A stretch of DNA of 64,000 bases from Pluralibacter gergoviae ATCC 33028 = NBRC 105706 (GCF_001598855.1 NZ_BCZS01000001.1:1-64000), one strand, 5' to 3'; positions 25,898 to 36,607 are shown, counted from the first letter of the stretch. Program-made: numbers and translations. The notes: generated by a model not told the origin, from the letters alone.

Positions 25898-27223
25898 TCA
25901 GAAGCGGTAATTAAAGTTAGAGCCGAACAGCCACGCTTTACCGTTAGAGCGGAAAGTATACGCATCTTCTTTAATGGTGACGTGCTGGCCGTGCATATAT
26001 GAGGCACCAACGTCGATGGACGCATCTTCATTAAGCGCATAGGTTGCACCGGCGCTCAGCCAGACGCGGTCCTGATCCGGAATCGAGATAGAGCGGTTAT
26101 CGGTCGGGACCGGGCTGTCATCAAAGGCGATACCGGTACGGAAGGTCCAGCTATCGTCGTAGTAGTAGCTGGTGCCCAGGGCGATACGCCACGCGTCTTT
26201 GAAGTTCTCTTTCTTATACAGCAGCGTATCGCCGTGACGGGTCGCTTTTAGCTGTTTGAAGTCGCTCCAGTCGGTGTAGGTCATGCTGTAGTGGATAGCC
26301 CACTTCGGCGCGACGCGGTTGTAGCCCGACGCTTCATACATGGCCGGCAGGTGCAGGTTCAGAGAGCCGCCGACGGTCTGGCCGTCGGTACCCATCGGCA
26401 GGCCGAAGTTGCCGAGGATCTGATTGTAGGCGGACGGCAGCTCGCTCTTATAATCGCCGTCAAAGTCGATTTTAACCTTGGAGCGGTAGGTAAAGCCCCA
26501 GCGGTTATTTTTATCCAGCTCGTACAGCATACCGGCGTTCCAGCCGAAGCCCCACTCGTCGCCCTTCAGGTGGGCGATTTTGGTGTCCTGCGGGATCTGT
26601 GATACCGGGCCCGCCAGGCGCGGCGGCAGTACGCCAGAGCCTGCGACCAGTTTACCCAGGTCGCCCGCGTAGCGGTCAATCTTGGCGCGGGCGTATACGG
26701 CGTTGAAGCCCAGGCCGAAGCTGAAGTGGTTATCCAGGCGGTAGGCGCCGCTCAGGTTGAGGTTCATGGTGCGCAGGTCGGTTTTGCCGCCCACGCTGCC
26801 CGCCGCATAGTTTTTATTATATTCGGTCGACAGGCCAAAGTTAGAGGTGACGGAAGCGCCAATACCGAACTGATCGTTAATCGGCATCACGAAGTGAGCA
26901 TTAGGCACCCAGGCGCTGGGGGCAATATTTTCGGCATCGGTGCTTTGACCGCTTGGAGACTTACCGGAAATATCAACATCAGGGTCAACATAAATTGCGC
27001 CCATCGATAATTGCGGACGATCGAACATCATAATCAGGGCGGGGTTGCGGCTGACGTTACCCGGATCGTCGGCGATAGCGCCTTCACCAGAATAAGCACG
27101 TCCGAGACCTGATGCGGAAAATTCATTTAATGCAAAGCCTGCGGACCAGGCCTGAGTCGAAACGAGTGCCACTGCAACTGCGAGTGCAGATTGTGTAAAA
27201 CGGGTTTTCTGGCTCATGACCAC
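25898..27223 (-). CDS. fadL: Long-chain fatty acid outer-membrane channel FadL
   Basis: 441 residues. A signal peptide ([20 protein letters not shown], ending STQAWSA) precedes the hatch [35 protein letters not shown], then a 14-strand barrel ending NFNYRF with the terminal Phe. It imports long-chain fatty acids through a lateral opening and is also a phage T2 receptor in E. coli. It is a few residues shorter than E. coli FadL, mainly in the loop after GKLVAG (about residues 205-225), an exposed and often variable region. Two FadR sites lie upstream. Confidence 0.97.
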   Translation of the reverse strand: MVMSQKTRFTQSALAVAVALVSTQAWSAGFALNEFSASGLGRAYSGEGAIADDPGNVSRNPALIMMFDRPQLSMGAIYVDPDVDISGKSPSGQSTDAENIAPSAWVPNAHFVMPINDQFGIGASVTSNFGLSTEYNKNYAAGSVGGKTDLRTMNLNLSGAYRLDNHFSFGLGFNAVYARAKIDRYAGDLGKLVAGSGVLPPRLAGPVSQIPQDTKIAHLKGDEWGFGWNAGMLYELDKNNRWGFTYRSKVKIDFDGDYKSELPSAYNQILGNFGLPMGTDGQTVGGSLNLHLPAMYEASGYNRVAPKWAIHYSMTYTDWSDFKQLKATRHGDTLLYKKENFKDAWRIALGTSYYYDDSWTFRTGIAFDDSPVPTDNRSISIPDQDRVWLSAGATYALNEDASIDVGASYMHGQHVTIKEDAYTFRSNGKAWLFGSNFNYRF

Positions 27224-27302
27224 AACCTCATTGAGTTTTATTTATTCAATAAATGTTACATGCCGTAACAGAAGCGCGAAGTTTAGGGTCTGTTGCAACT
27301 TT

Positions 27303-27319
27303 CAGAAATCAGACCAGTG
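27303..27319 (-). promoter_or_regulatory. FadR site proximal to fadL
   Basis: On the minus strand CACTGGTCTGATTTCTG fits the FadR half-site pattern (CTGGTC-GA) and corresponds to the downstream operator of E. coli fadL. Confidence 0.75.
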
Positions 27320-27326
27320 GCGTGAG

Positions 27327-27343
27327 TATAGGTCTGACCAGAT
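27327..27343 (-). promoter_or_regulatory. FadR site distal to fadL
   Basis: On the minus strand ATCTGGTCAGACCTATA closely matches the E. coli fadL FadR operator. The two sites are 24 bp apart centre to centre and together repress fadL until acyl-CoA accumulates. Confidence 0.85.
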
Positions 27344-27467
27344 GGTATGTTGCAAGTATGTTTATAAGTTTTTTCAATTGTGATCTTCGAAACGCGATCC
27401 AGTTGGCAAAAAATGGGCTACACCCTTTTATTAAGAAGGGTGATATTTGTTTTAGATCATTTTTAAC

Positions 27468-27483
27468 TGTGATTTAGGTCACT
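27468..27483. promoter_or_regulatory. CRP site between fadL and yfcZ
   Basis: TGTGA-TTTAGG-TCACT differs by one base from the symmetric CRP core TGTGA-N6-TCACA. CRP activates fadL in E. coli; here the centre is about 150 bp from the inferred fadL start and 113 bp from the yfcZ start codon, so which gene it serves is open. Confidence 0.65.
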
Positions 27484-27588
27484 TATTGGCGCTTGCTGAA
27501 ATATGAACTGGAGAGGCCGGTAGCGGGGGCGTAAAATAGACACATTGTTTATCTGGCACCCTGGGTGCGTATACAGAGGAAATCTACG

Positions 27589-27873
27589 ATGAGTAAATGC
27601 AGTGCTGATGAAACCCCGGTTTGCTGCTGTATGGATGTTGGCACCATTATGGACAACTCCGACTGCACCGCATCCTACAGTCGCGTCTTCGCGACCCGCG
27701 CGCAGGCTGAAGAGACCCTGGCGGCGCTGACTGAAAAGGCCCGCGGCGTTGAGTCTGAGCCGTGCAAAATTACCCCGGTCTTTAAAGAGGTTGACGGCGG
27801 CGTTCAGCTGGATATCGACTTCGTCTTTAGCTGCGAAGCAGAAACGCTGATCTTTCAGCTGGGCCTGCGTTAA
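27589..27873 (+). CDS. yfcZ: YfcZ/YiiS-family small cytoplasmic protein
   Basis: 94 residues, the E. coli length, with most residues the same. The N-terminus is cysteine-rich (MSKCSADETPVCCCMDVG), followed by a ferredoxin-like alpha/beta pattern: TRAQAEETLAALTEKA then PCKITPVFKE and LDIDFVFSCEAETLIFQLGLR. The cysteine cluster (C4, C13, C14, C15) suggests metal or redox chemistry, but no function is established. ATG 27589 with AGAGGAAA upstream is preferred to one 24 bp earlier. It is a single-gene unit with its own terminator. Confidence 0.92.
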   Translation: MSKCSADETPVCCCMDVGTIMDNSDCTASYSRVFATRAQAEETLAALTEKARGVESEPCKITPVFKEVDGGVQLDIDFVFSCEAETLIFQLGLR

Positions 27874-27883
27874 TATTCCTGCC

Positions 27884-27918
27884 AAAAGCGCCCCGTTATA
27901 CGGGGCGTTTCTTTTTTT
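27884..27918 (+). terminator. yfcZ terminator
   Basis: CGCCCCGT, loop TAT, ACGGGGCG then a long T run, eleven bases after the yfcZ stop. Confidence 0.9.
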
Positions 27919-27991
27919 TCTTCAGTGTGTTTTAGCTCGCACTTTTTTGCTTCCCCGATTGGCTTGATGTAAAAAAATGGTTAAGACTGTT

Positions 27992-28008
27992 ATCAGGTCA
28001 GACCACTT
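27992..28008 (+). promoter_or_regulatory. FadR site upstream of fadI
   Basis: ATCAGGTCAGACCACTT matches the FadR operator pattern and lies 26 bp before the fadI start codon, the position expected for repression of fadIJ. Confidence 0.8.
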
Positions 28009-28033
28009 TTATTACATTTATCAGGGGAAGAAT

Positions 28034-29344
28034 ATGAGTCAGGCATCTCCGCTCACCGCCCGCAATGGCGATCGCATTGCCATTGTTTCCGGGCTGCGAA
28101 CGCCTTTTGCCCGCCAGGCGACCGCTTTTCACGGCATTCCCGCCATCGATTTAGGAAAAATGGTGGTCGGGGAGATGCTCGCCCGCAGCGAAATTCCGCC
28201 GGAGGCTATTGAGCAGCTGGTGTTCGGCCAGGTGGTGCAGATGCCGGAGGCGCCCAACATCGCCCGCGAAATCGTGCTCGGCACCGGCATGAGCGTCCAT
28301 ACCGACGCCTACAGCGTCAGCCGCGCCTGCGCCACCAGCTTTCAGGCGGTGGCCAATGTGGCGGAGAGCCTGATGGCCGGCACCATCCGCGCCGGTATCG
28401 CCGGCGGGGCCGACTCCTCCTCGGTGCTGCCGATAGGCGTCAGCAAAAAGCTGGCGCGCACGCTGGTGGATGCCAACAAAGCCCGCACCCTCGGGCAGAA
28501 GCTGAAGCTCTTTTCCCGCCTGCGCCCGCGCGATCTCGCTCCCGTACCGCCCGCGGTCGCGGAGTACTCCACCGGCCTGCGCATGGGCGACACCGCCGAA
28601 CAGATGGCGAAAACCTGGGGCATTACCCGCGAGCAGCAGGACGCCCTGGCGCACCGCTCCCACGTTCAGGCGGCCAAAGCCTGGGCCGACGGCAAGCTGC
28701 GCGAAGAGGTGATGACCGCCTACGCCGCGCCCTACCGCGCCCCGCTGGAGCAGGACAACAACATTCGCGGCAGCTCGACGCTTGCCGATTACGCGAAGCT
28801 GCGCCCGGCCTTTGACCGCAGGCACGGCACGGTGACGGCGGCCAACAGCACGCCGCTGACCGACGGCGCGGCGGCGGTGATCCTGATGACCGAATCACGC
28901 GCGAAAGAGCTGGGCCTGACGCCGCTCGGCTACCTGCGCAGCTACGCCTTTACCGCTATCGACGTCTGGCAGGACATGCTGCTGGGCCCGGCGTGGTCAA
29001 CGCCGCTGGCGCTGGAGCGCGCCGGGCTGACGATGGCCGACCTGACGCTGTTCGACATGCACGAAGCCTTCGCCGCCCAGACGCTGGCAAACCTGCAGCT
29101 GATGGCAAGCGATAGCTTTGCCCGCGACGTGCTGGGCCGCAGCTGCGCCACCGGGGAAGTGGACGAAAGTAAATTTAACGTCCTCGGCGGCTCTATTGCC
29201 TACGGCCATCCGTTTGCCGCCACCGGCGCGCGGATGATCACCCAGACCCTCAACGAACTGCGCCGCCGCGGCGGCGGATTTGGTCTGGTTACCGCCTGCG
29301 CCGCAGGCGGACTGGGCGCGGCAATGGTTCTGGAGGCTGAATAA
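28034..29344 (+). CDS. fadI: 3-ketoacyl-CoA thiolase FadI (anaerobic beta-oxidation)
   Basis: 436 residues, the E. coli length. It performs the thiolytic cleavage step of fatty acid beta-oxidation. The acylated cysteine is in [12 protein letters not shown] (about residue 99), and the general acid/base residues are in DMHEAFAAQ and [17 protein letters not shown] near the end, followed by VTACAAGG. The start MSQASPL (ATG 28034, AGGGGAAG upstream) is chosen over an earlier in-frame GTG/ATG that runs through the FadR operator. Its stop overlaps the fadJ start by one base, so it is coupled to fadJ; the products form an alpha2beta2 complex. Confidence 0.97.
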   Translation: MSQASPLTARNGDRIAIVSGLRTPFARQATAFHGIPAIDLGKMVVGEMLARSEIPPEAIEQLVFGQVVQMPEAPNIAREIVLGTGMSVHTDAYSVSRACATSFQAVANVAESLMAGTIRAGIAGGADSSSVLPIGVSKKLARTLVDANKARTLGQKLKLFSRLRPRDLAPVPPAVAEYSTGLRMGDTAEQMAKTWGITREQQDALAHRSHVQAAKAWADGKLREEVMTAYAAPYRAPLEQDNNIRGSSTLADYAKLRPAFDRRHGTVTAANSTPLTDGAAAVILMTESRAKELGLTPLGYLRSYAFTAIDVWQDMLLGPAWSTPLALERAGLTMADLTLFDMHEAFAAQTLANLQLMASDSFARDVLGRSCATGEVDESKFNVLGGSIAYGHPFAATGARMITQTLNELRRRGGGFGLVTACAAGGLGAAMVLEAE

Positions 29345-31506
29345 TGACGGCGCAATCTGCATTTACCCTGACAATCCGCCCCGACAACGTGGCCGTTATC
29401 ACTATCGACGAGCCGGGCGAAAAGATGAATACCCTCAAGGCCGAGGCCGGCGCGCAGGTACGCGAACTGCTCAGGCAGATCCGCGATAATAAAGAGGTGC
29501 GCGGCGTGGTCTTTATCTCCGCTAAACCGGACAACTTTATCGCCGGGGCCGACATTAATATGATTGGCCGCTGCGCCAGCGCCCAGGAGGCGGAGACGCT
29601 AGCCCGCCAGGGGCAGCAGATCATGGCGGAGATTAACGCTCTGCCCGTGCCGGTGGTGGCCGCTATTCACGGCGCCTGCCTCGGCGGCGGCCTGGAGCTG
29701 GCCCTGGCCTGCCATCGCCGGATTTGCACCGATGATGCGAAAACCGCGCTCGGTCTGCCGGAAGTGCAGCTCGGCCTGCTGCCGGGCTCCGGCGGCACCC
29801 AGCGGCTGCCGCGGCTGGTTGGCATCACCACGGCGCTGGACATGATCCTCACCGGCAAACAGCTGCGCCCGCGCCAGGCGCTGCGCGCAGGCCTGGTCGA
29901 TGAAGTGGTGCCTCACGCTATCCTGCTGGAAGCGGCGGTAGAGCTGGCGAAAAAGCCGCGGCCCTCGGCGAAGGTGCTGCCGGTGCGCGAGCGCCTGATG
30001 GCCGGCCCGCTGGCCCGCAGCCTGGTGATGCGCATGGCGGCGAAGCAGACCGAGCGCAAAACCCACGGCAACTATCCGGCCACCGACCGTATTTTAAAGG
30101 TGCTGGAAACCGGCCTTTCCGAGGGCAGCAGCAGCGGCTACGCCGCCGAGGCCCGCGCCTTCGGCGAGCTGGCGATGACCCCGCAGTCAAAAGCGCTGCG
30201 CGGGATCTTCTTTGCCAGCACCGACATTAAAAAAGATCCCGGCGCCGATGCCGAACCGCTGCCGCTGCGATCCGCCGCGGTGCTCGGCGGCGGCCTGATG
30301 GGCGGCGGTATTGCCTATGTGACGGTCAGCAAGGCCGGGCTGCCGGTGCGCATCAAGGACATTAACGCTGCTGGCATCAACCACGCCCTGAAATACAGCT
30401 ACGATCTGCTGGATCAGAAGGTGCGCCGCCGCCACATCCGCGCCGGCGAGCGGGACAGGCAGCTGGCGATGGTCACCGGCGCCACCGATTATCAAGGTTT
30501 TTCGCAGCGCGACGTGGTTATCGAGGCGGTGTTCGAAGACCTGGCGCTCAAGCAGCAGATGGTGGCCGACGTCGAAGCGCATTTTGCGCCGCAGACGATT
30601 TTTGCCTCCAATACCTCCTCGCTGCCGATTGGCGACATTGCGCAGAAGGCGCAGCGTCCGCAGCAGGTGATCGGCCTGCACTTCTTCAGCCCGGTGGAGA
30701 AAATGCCGCTGGTGGAGGTCATTCCCCACGCCGGCACATCGCCGCAGACCGTTGCCACGGTGGTTAAGCTGGCGAAGAAGCTCGGCAAGACGCCGGTGGT
30801 GGTCGCCGATAAGGCCGGTTTTTACGTTAACCGCATCCTTGCGCCCTACATCAATGAGGCGATTCGCCTGCTGACCGAAGGCGCGACCATCGAGCAGATA
30901 GACTCGACGCTTGTGAAGTTCGGCTTCCCGGTGGGGCCCATTCAGCTGCTCGACGAAGTGGGCATTGATACCGGCACCAAAATTATACCGGTGCTGGAGG
31001 CCGCCTACGGAGAGCGCTTTAGCCCGCCGGCAAATGTTATTAGCGCAGTTTTGAACGACGATCGCAAAGGCAGAAAAAATGGCCGCGGTTTCTATCTTTA
31101 CGGCGCAAAAGGGCGTAAAAGCAAAAAGCAGCCCGACCCGGCGATTTATCCGCTGATCGGTCGCGGTGAAAAGCGGGAGGTTCCGCCATCGGAAATTGTT
31201 GAGCGCTGCGTGATGCTGATGCTCAACGAGGCCGCTCGCTGCTACGACGAGCGGGTGGTGCGCAGCGCGCGCGACGGCGACATCGGTGCCGTGTTCGGCA
31301 TCGGCTTCCCGCCCTTCCTGGGCGGCCCGTTCCGCTATATGGACGCGCTGGGCGCGAATAATGTGGTGGCGACGCTACAGCGTCTGGCAAGTCGCTTCGG
31401 CCCGCGCTTTACCCCCTGCGAGGCGCTAATAATGATGGCAGAGCAGGGGCAGACCTTCTGGTCTGAGGCTTCGGATGTACAGAGTGAACCAACGCCAATC
31501 GACTGA
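29344..31506 (+). CDS. fadJ: Multifunctional FadJ: enoyl-CoA hydratase / 3-hydroxyacyl-CoA dehydrogenase
   Basis: 720 residues. The N-terminal crotonase domain (1-190) has the oxyanion-hole stretches FIAGADINM and [16 protein letters not shown]. After a linker, the NAD-binding dehydrogenase half starts at [16 protein letters not shown] (about 313) with catalytic His in [17 protein letters not shown] and the C-terminal domain [15 protein letters not shown]. It carries out hydration and dehydrogenation in the beta-oxidation complex with FadI, favouring anaerobic growth. It is about six residues longer than E. coli FadJ. No clear terminator follows it. Confidence 0.97.
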   Translation: MTAQSAFTLTIRPDNVAVITIDEPGEKMNTLKAEAGAQVRELLRQIRDNKEVRGVVFISAKPDNFIAGADINMIGRCASAQEAETLARQGQQIMAEINALPVPVVAAIHGACLGGGLELALACHRRICTDDAKTALGLPEVQLGLLPGSGGTQRLPRLVGITTALDMILTGKQLRPRQALRAGLVDEVVPHAILLEAAVELAKKPRPSAKVLPVRERLMAGPLARSLVMRMAAKQTERKTHGNYPATDRILKVLETGLSEGSSSGYAAEARAFGELAMTPQSKALRGIFFASTDIKKDPGADAEPLPLRSAAVLGGGLMGGGIAYVTVSKAGLPVRIKDINAAGINHALKYSYDLLDQKVRRRHIRAGERDRQLAMVTGATDYQGFSQRDVVIEAVFEDLALKQQMVADVEAHFAPQTIFASNTSSLPIGDIAQKAQRPQQVIGLHFFSPVEKMPLVEVIPHAGTSPQTVATVVKLAKKLGKTPVVVADKAGFYVNRILAPYINEAIRLLTEGATIEQIDSTLVKFGFPVGPIQLLDEVGIDTGTKIIPVLEAAYGERFSPPANVISAVLNDDRKGRKNGRGFYLYGAKGRKSKKQPDPAIYPLIGRGEKREVPPSEIVERCVMLMLNEAARCYDERVVRSARDGDIGAVFGIGFPPFLGGPFRYMDALGANNVVATLQRLASRFGPRFTPCEALIMMAEQGQTFWSEASDVQSEPTPID

Positions 31507-31613
31507 ACATAATGCTGTTGTGGCTATTTTATCGTCAGGGATTGACTATACTTACGCCATTGAGGTAAAAAACAGCGTTTCATTGATCGAATGGATAAGG
31601 CACAATGCCCGGT

Positions 31614-31654
31614 CATCGGGAAAGGCGGCGCATTCTGCGCTACGGTTCCCGATG
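31614..31654 (+). repeat. Nested hairpin in the sixA leader
   Basis: CATCGGGAA (31614-31622) pairs perfectly with TTCCCGATG (31646-31654), enclosing a second perfect stem GCGCA-TTC-TGCGC (31628-31640). It ends 26 bp before the sixA start codon. There is no T-tract, so it is not a standard fadJ terminator. Confidence 0.65.
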
Positions 31655-31680
31655 CTTCTGGTTAACAAAAGCGGTGCAAT

Positions 31681-32166
31681 ATGCAAGTTTTTATCATGCG
31701 TCACGGCGACGCAGCCCTCGATGCAGCCAGCGACGCGGTGCGTCCCCTGACCCCCTGCGGATGCGATGAGTCGCGCCAGATGGCGGGCTGGCTGAAAGGT
31801 CAAAAAGTCGACATTGAGCACGTTCTGGTCAGCCCCTACCTGCGGGCAGAGCAGACGATGGGCGTAGTAGGGGAGAGCATGAACCTGCCCGACAGCGTCG
31901 ATGTTCTGCCGGAGCTGACGCCGGGCGGCGATGTGGGTCTGGTGAGCGCCTACCTGCAGGCGCTGGCCAATGAGGACGTTGCGTCGGTGCTGGTGATTTC
32001 CCACCTGCCGCTGGTCGGCTATCTGGTCTCTGAACTTTGTCCGGGCGAAACGCCGCCGATGTTCTCGACCTCGTCCATTGCCTGCGTCACGCTGGGCAAA
32101 GACGGTCTGGGGCATTTTGACTGGCAGATGAACCCCTGCAACCTGAAAATGGCGAAAGCGATTTAA
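31681..32166 (+). CDS. sixA: Phosphohistidine phosphatase SixA
   Basis: 161 residues, the E. coli length. It is a minimal histidine-phosphatase-fold enzyme with the catalytic RHG at residues 7-9 (His8) and conserved VLVSPYLRAEQT and VISHLPLVGYL (second His). In E. coli it removes phosphate from the nitrogen PTS protein NPr, and earlier work implicated ArcB. The ribosome-binding site is weak (GCGGTG) and the gene starts just after a strong nested hairpin, so translation may be limited by leader structure. It converges on smrB. Confidence 0.95.
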   Translation: MQVFIMRHGDAALDAASDAVRPLTPCGCDESRQMAGWLKGQKVDIEHVLVSPYLRAEQTMGVVGESMNLPDSVDVLPELTPGGDVGLVSAYLQALANEDVASVLVISHLPLVGYLVSELCPGETPPMFSTSSIACVTLGKDGLGHFDWQMNPCNLKMAKAI

Positions 32167-32173
32167 GCCATTC

Positions 32174-32195
32174 CGGGCTGCCTTCAGGCGGCCCG
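32174..32195. terminator. Hairpin between sixA and smrB
   Basis: CGGGCTGCC, loop TTCA, GGCGGCCCG: a 9-bp stem with one G-T pair between the converging stops. The T content after it is low, so efficiency is uncertain. Confidence 0.6.
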
Positions 32196-32208
32196 CGCTA
32201 TTTCTGCC

Positions 32209-32760
32209 TCACGGCAGCTCCGGCGGCTGCCACTCTTCCACTTCAATCAAGACCAGTAGCGCGGCATCGCCGCCGTACTCCTTTGGCGCCTGATGGAAGG
32301 CCATCACGTGCGGATGCTGGGCCAGCCACAGCGGCGTTTGCTGCTTAAGTACGTGCCGACCGTGGCCGTGCATTACGCAGGCGCAGAACACGTGCTCCCG
32401 GCGGCAGGCGGCAATCAGCGCCCCCAGCTCCTGCTTGGCCTGCAGCTGGGTCAGTCCGTGAAGATCGAGAAACAGCTCCGGCGAGTAGTCGCCGCGCCTG
32501 AGTTTTTTCGCCTCAAAGTGGCTCACGTCCTCGCGAACGTATTTTGCCGGACCGTCGCTGCTCAGCAGGGGCTGAAACTCATCGGAAAAGTAGTGGCTGT
32601 TATCCGCCTGCTCCTGCAGCAGACGCTTAACCGGTACCTCGCTGACTTTTTTGCGCTGCGGGCGGTGGACGATGGTGTCCTGTTTAATCTGCCGGGTGCC
32701 GGTCATCAGCTGGCGAAATAGCGCCTGATCCTCGTTGCTCAGCGTCGGTTTCTTCTTCAT
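32209..32760 (-). CDS. smrB: Ribosome-rescue endonuclease SmrB
   Basis: 183 residues. The N-terminal basic extension contains DNA/RNA-binding-like stretches ([18 protein letters not shown]), and the C-terminal Smr domain carries the catalytic DLHG (Asp99, His101) and HGHGRHVLK. In E. coli SmrB recognises collided ribosomes and cuts the mRNA between them so tmRNA can act. The gene is divergent from prmB across 153 bp, as in E. coli. AAGAG lies before the ATG. Confidence 0.95.
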   Translation of the reverse strand: MKKKPTLSNEDQALFRQLMTGTRQIKQDTIVHRPQRKKVSEVPVKRLLQEQADNSHYFSDEFQPLLSSDGPAKYVREDVSHFEAKKLRRGDYSPELFLDLHGLTQLQAKQELGALIAACRREHVFCACVMHGHGRHVLKQQTPLWLAQHPHVMAFHQAPKEYGGDAALLVLIEVEEWQPPELP

Positions 32761-32913
32761 GAGCTCTTCTCAATGCAATTTTGCGACAGTTTACCCGACT
32801 CGCTGCAGAAAACACATTTTCCTCGCGGCCAGCGACGCAAGAGTGCTGATTTATCGCCGTCTTCATGGCAAACTAGCCGCCGAATTTAACGCGCAGGTGC
32901 CCTGGAGGGGAAA

Positions 32914-33846
32914 GTGGATAAAATATTTGTCGATGAAGCCGTCAACGAGCTGCATACCATTCAGGATATGCTGCGCTGGGCGGTCAGTCGCTTCAGCGCG
33001 GCCGGCATCTGGTACGGGCACGGCACGGACAATCCGTGGGACGAAGCGGTGCAGCTGGTGCTGCCGTCGCTCTATCTGCCGCTGGATATTCCGGAAGATA
33101 TGCGCACCGCGCGCCTCACCTCCAGCGAAAAGCACCGTATCGTTGAGCGCGTGATCCGCCGCATTAACGAGCGGATTCCGGTCGCCTACCTGACCAATAA
33201 AGCCTGGTTCTGCGGCCACGAATTTTACGTTGACGAGCGGGTGCTGGTGCCGCGTTCGCCGATTGGCGAGCTTATCAACAACCGCTTCGCCGGCCTGATT
33301 GACCATCAGCCGCAGCACATTCTCGACATGTGCACCGGCAGCGGCTGTATCGCGATTGCCTGCGCCTACGCCTTCCCGGAGGCGGAAGTTGACGGCGTCG
33401 ATATCTCCGCCGACGCGCTGGCGGTGGCCGAGCACAACATCGAAGAGCACGGCCTGATCCACCACGTGACGCCGATCCGCTCCGATCTGTTCCGCGACCT
33501 GCCGAAGATGCAGTATGACCTGATCGTCACCAACCCGCCGTACGTCGATGAAGAGGACATGGCGGATCTGCCGAACGAATACCGCCACGAGCCTGAGCTG
33601 GGCCTGGCCTCCGGCTCTGACGGCCTCAAGCTGACCCGCCGCATTCTCGGCAATGCGCCGGACTACCTGACCGATGACGGCATTCTGATTTGTGAAGTCG
33701 GTAACAGCATGGTACACCTGATGGCGCAGTATCCTGACGTTCCGTTCACCTGGCTTGAGTTTGATAACGGTGGTGACGGCGTCTTTATGCTCACCAAAGC
33801 GCAGCTCGTGGCTGCCCGCGAACACTTCAGCCTCTATAAAGACTAA
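32914..33846 (+). CDS. prmB: Ribosomal protein L3 glutamine methyltransferase PrmB
   Basis: 310 residues. It methylates a glutamine of ribosomal protein L3 with S-adenosylmethionine during ribosome assembly. The SAM motif I is [16 protein letters not shown], and the glutamine-recognising NPPY begins at about residue 207 ([13 protein letters not shown]). The GTG start at 32914 has a very strong GGAGGGG site and gives the family N-terminus [13 protein letters not shown]. It heads the run prmB-aroC-mepA-yfcA-epmC-yfcL, in which genes overlap or nearly touch. Confidence 0.97.
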   Translation: MDKIFVDEAVNELHTIQDMLRWAVSRFSAAGIWYGHGTDNPWDEAVQLVLPSLYLPLDIPEDMRTARLTSSEKHRIVERVIRRINERIPVAYLTNKAWFCGHEFYVDERVLVPRSPIGELINNRFAGLIDHQPQHILDMCTGSGCIAIACAYAFPEAEVDGVDISADALAVAEHNIEEHGLIHHVTPIRSDLFRDLPKMQYDLIVTNPPYVDEEDMADLPNEYRHEPELGLASGSDGLKLTRRILGNAPDYLTDDGILICEVGNSMVHLMAQYPDVPFTWLEFDNGGDGVFMLTKAQLVAAREHFSLYKD

Positions 33847-33868
33847 TTAAAACTCGAACGGAGCCGTG

Positions 33869-34954
33869 ATGGCAGGAAACACAATTGGACAACTCTTTCG
33901 CGTAACCACCTTCGGCGAATCCCACGGCCTGGCGCTGGGCTGCATCGTTGACGGCGTGCCGCCCGGCATTCCGCTGACCGAGGCGGACCTGCAACACGAT
34001 CTGGACCGCCGCCGTCCCGGCACCTCGCGCTATACCACCCAGCGCCGGGAGCCGGATCAGGTGAAGATCCTCTCCGGCGTGTTCGAGGGCGTAACCACCG
34101 GCACCAGCATCGGCCTGCTGATTGAGAATACCGACCAGCGCTCGCAGGACTACAGCGCCATTAAAGACGTGTTTCGCCCGGGCCACGCCGACTACACCTA
34201 CGAGCAGAAATACGGCCTGCGCGACTACCGCGGCGGCGGCCGCTCTTCGGCGCGCGAAACCGCCATGCGCGTGGCCGCAGGCGCGATCGCCAAGAAGTAT
34301 CTGGCAGAGAAATTTGGCATCGTTATCCGCGGCTGCCTGACCCAGATGGGCGATATTCCGCTGGCGATTAAAGCCTGGGACCAGGTAGAGCAGAATCCGT
34401 TCTTCTGCCCGGATCCGGATAAAATCGCGGCGCTGGATGAACTGATGCGCGGTCTGAAAAAAGAGGGCGACTCCATCGGCGCGAAGGTCACCGTGGTGGC
34501 CGACGGCGTACCGCCGGGCCTCGGCGAGCCGGTATTTGACCGTCTGGACGCCGATATCGCCCATGCGCTGATGAGCATTAACGCCGTGAAGGGCGTGGAG
34601 ATTGGCGAAGGCTTCGGCGTCGTCGGCCTGCGCGGCAGCGAAAACCGCGACGAGATCACCGGCGCCGGGTTCCAGAGCAACCACGCCGGCGGCATCCTCG
34701 GCGGCATCAGCACCGGCCAGCAGATCGTCGCTAACCTGGCGCTTAAGCCCACCTCCAGCATTACCGTACCGGGGCGCACCATCAACCGCGACGGCGAGGA
34801 AGTGGAGATGGTTACTAAGGGGCGTCACGATCCGTGCGTCGGCATCCGCGCGGTGCCTATCGCCGAAGCGATGCTGGCTATCGTGCTGATGGACCACCTC
34901 CTGCGCCAGCGCGCGCAGAACGCGGACGTCACCACGACCATTCCACGCTGGTAA
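33869..34954 (+). CDS. aroC: Chorismate synthase
   Basis: 361 residues, the E. coli length. It converts 5-enolpyruvylshikimate 3-phosphate to chorismate with reduced flavin, the last common step to aromatic amino acids, folate, quinones and siderophores. Family motifs are visible: [29 protein letters not shown], the [19 protein letters not shown] flavin region and GGISTGQ. ATG 33869 with GGAG five bases upstream is chosen; a GTG directly before it is also possible but would add one residue. It lies 22 bp after prmB. Confidence 0.98.
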   Translation: MAGNTIGQLFRVTTFGESHGLALGCIVDGVPPGIPLTEADLQHDLDRRRPGTSRYTTQRREPDQVKILSGVFEGVTTGTSIGLLIENTDQRSQDYSAIKDVFRPGHADYTYEQKYGLRDYRGGGRSSARETAMRVAAGAIAKKYLAEKFGIVIRGCLTQMGDIPLAIKAWDQVEQNPFFCPDPDKIAALDELMRGLKKEGDSIGAKVTVVADGVPPGLGEPVFDRLDADIAHALMSINAVKGVEIGEGFGVVGLRGSENRDEITGAGFQSNHAGGILGGISTGQQIVANLALKPTSSITVPGRTINRDGEEVEMVTKGRHDPCVGIRAVPIAEAMLAIVLMDHLLRQRAQNADVTTTIPRW

Positions 34955-34973
34955 CTTCTCAATGCGGGGGCAT

Positions 34974-35798
34974 ATGAAAAAATGCGTTATCGGCCTGCTG
35001 GCGCTGCTCGCCAGCGGCTCTGCCTTTTCGGCCACGCCGTGGCAGAAAATTACCCATCCGATCGCCGGCAGCAGCCAGTCGATCGGCGGCTTTTCTAACG
35101 GCTGCATTATCGGCGCCGAGCCGCTGCCCCTCAACGCGGACAGCTACCAGATCATGCGCACCGACCAGCGTCGCTATTTCGGCCATCCGGACCTGGTGCA
35201 GTTTATTCAGCGCCTCGCCGGCCGGGTGCATAGCCAGGGGCTCGGCACGATGCTGATTGGCGATATGGGGATGCCGGCGGGCGGGCGCTTCAGCAGCGGC
35301 CACGCCAGCCACCAGATTGGGCTCGATGTCGATATTTTCCTGCAGCTGCCGCAGACCCGCTGGACCTCCGCCCAGCTGCTGAGGCCGCAGGCGCTGGATC
35401 TGGTCTCCGCCGACGGCAAGCGGGTGGTGCCCTCCCGCTGGTCGCCGCAGATTGGCCAGCTGATTAAGCTGGCGGCGCAGGATAGCGACGTGACCCGCAT
35501 TTTCGTCAATCCGGCCATCAAGCAGCAGCTGTGCGAAGACGCGGGCAGCGACCGCGACTGGCTGCGCAAGGTGCGCCCGTGGTTCCAGCACCGCGCCCAT
35601 ATGCACGTGCGCCTGCGCTGCCCGGCGGGTAGCCTGGAGTGCCAGGATCAGCCCGCGCCGCCGCCGGGCGACGGCTGCGGCGCCGAGCTGCAGAGCTGGT
35701 TTGAACCGCCGAAGCCTGGCGCAACCAGGCCGGTGAAGAAAACGCCGCCGCCGCTGCCGCCGTCCTGTCAGGCGCTACTGGACGAACATAAACTCTGA
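34974..35798 (+). CDS. mepA: Penicillin-insensitive murein endopeptidase MepA
   Basis: 274 residues with a signal peptide ([20 protein letters not shown]). It is a periplasmic LAS-family metallo-endopeptidase that cuts D-Ala-mDAP cross-links in peptidoglycan. Zinc and catalytic residues are in [20 protein letters not shown] and in [11 protein letters not shown]. Six cysteines in the mature part would form disulfides, as in the E. coli enzyme. ATG 34974 (GGGGG upstream) is chosen over an ATG 12 bp earlier. The proline-rich C-terminus ([20 protein letters not shown]) is typical. Its stop overlaps the yfcA start. Confidence 0.97.
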   Translation: MKKCVIGLLALLASGSAFSATPWQKITHPIAGSSQSIGGFSNGCIIGAEPLPLNADSYQIMRTDQRRYFGHPDLVQFIQRLAGRVHSQGLGTMLIGDMGMPAGGRFSSGHASHQIGLDVDIFLQLPQTRWTSAQLLRPQALDLVSADGKRVVPSRWSPQIGQLIKLAAQDSDVTRIFVNPAIKQQLCEDAGSDRDWLRKVRPWFQHRAHMHVRLRCPAGSLECQDQPAPPPGDGCGAELQSWFEPPKPGATRPVKKTPPPLPPSCQALLDEHKL

Positions 35799-36607
35799 TG
35801 GAACATTTTGCCGAACTTTTTTCTGTCTCTCCGCTGTTCCTGACCGCGCTGTTTTTTATTGCGCTGCTTGCCGGTTTCATTGATTCGCTGGCCGGCGGCG
35901 GCGGGCTGCTGACGGTCCCGGCGCTGCTGGCCGCCGGCATGTCGCCGGCCAACGCGCTGGCCACCAATAAGCTGCAGGCTTGCGGCGGGTCGCTCTCCTC
36001 CTCGCTCTATTTTATCCGCCGCGGGGTGGTGAGCATCAAAGACCAGAAGCTGAACATCGCGATGACCTTTATCGGCTCCACCAGCGGCGCGCTGCTGGTG
36101 CAGCACGTGCAGTCCGACATTCTGCGCCAGATCTTACCCCTGCTGGTGATCGGCATCGGCCTCTACTTTTTGCTGATGCCGCGCCTGGGCGAAGAGGATC
36201 GCGTTCGCCGCCTGCACGGCCTGCCCTTTGCCCTGGTCGCCGGCGGCTGCGTCGGCTTTTATGACGGCTTTTTCGGCCCCGGCGCAGGGTCGTTTTACGC
36301 TCTGGCGTTCGTCACTCTCGCGGGGTTTAATCTCGCGAAATCGACGGCCCACGCCAAGGTGCTGAACGCCACCTCCAACGTCGGCGGCCTGCTGCTGTTT
36401 ATCGTTGGCGGAAAAGTGGTCTGGGGAACCGGATTTGTGATGATGGCCGGACAATTTTTAGGTGCGCGGATGGGATCGCGGCTGGTGCTGAGCAAGGGGC
36501 AGTCGCTGATCCGCCCGATGATCGTCATCGTCTCGGCGGTGATGAGCGCAAAGTTACTTTACGATAGCCACGGCGCGGAAATTGCGCAGTGGCTGGGACT
36601 CCATTGA
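35798..36607 (+). CDS. yfcA: TSUP-family inner-membrane transporter YfcA
   Basis: 269 residues with eight or nine hydrophobic segments. The TauE/SafE (TSUP) family signatures are GFIDSLAGGGGLLTVPALL near the N-terminus and GFYDGFFGPGAGSFYALAFV in the second half. Family members move sulfur-containing or small organic anions; the substrate of YfcA is not established. It overlaps mepA upstream and epmC downstream by one base each (TGATG), so it is translated as part of the aroC-yfcL run. Confidence 0.94.
   Translation: MEHFAELFSVSPLFLTALFFIALLAGFIDSLAGGGGLLTVPALLAAGMSPANALATNKLQACGGSLSSSLYFIRRGVVSIKDQKLNIAMTFIGSTSGALLVQHVQSDILRQILPLLVIGIGLYFLLMPRLGEEDRVRRLHGLPFALVAGGCVGFYDGFFGPGAGSFYALAFVTLAGFNLAKSTAHAKVLNATSNVGGLLLFIVGGKVVWGTGFVMMAGQFLGARMGSRLVLSKGQSLIRPMIVIVSAVMSAKLLYDSHGAEIAQWLGLH

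Larger units (their letters stand above)
27224..27588. other. Divergent fadL/yfcZ control region (365 bp)
   Basis: Besides the two FadR sites it holds a CRP site (27468-27483) and a 7-bp inverted repeat CACCCTT-N8-AAGGGTG (27421-27442). No small gene is apparent. Confidence 0.6.
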
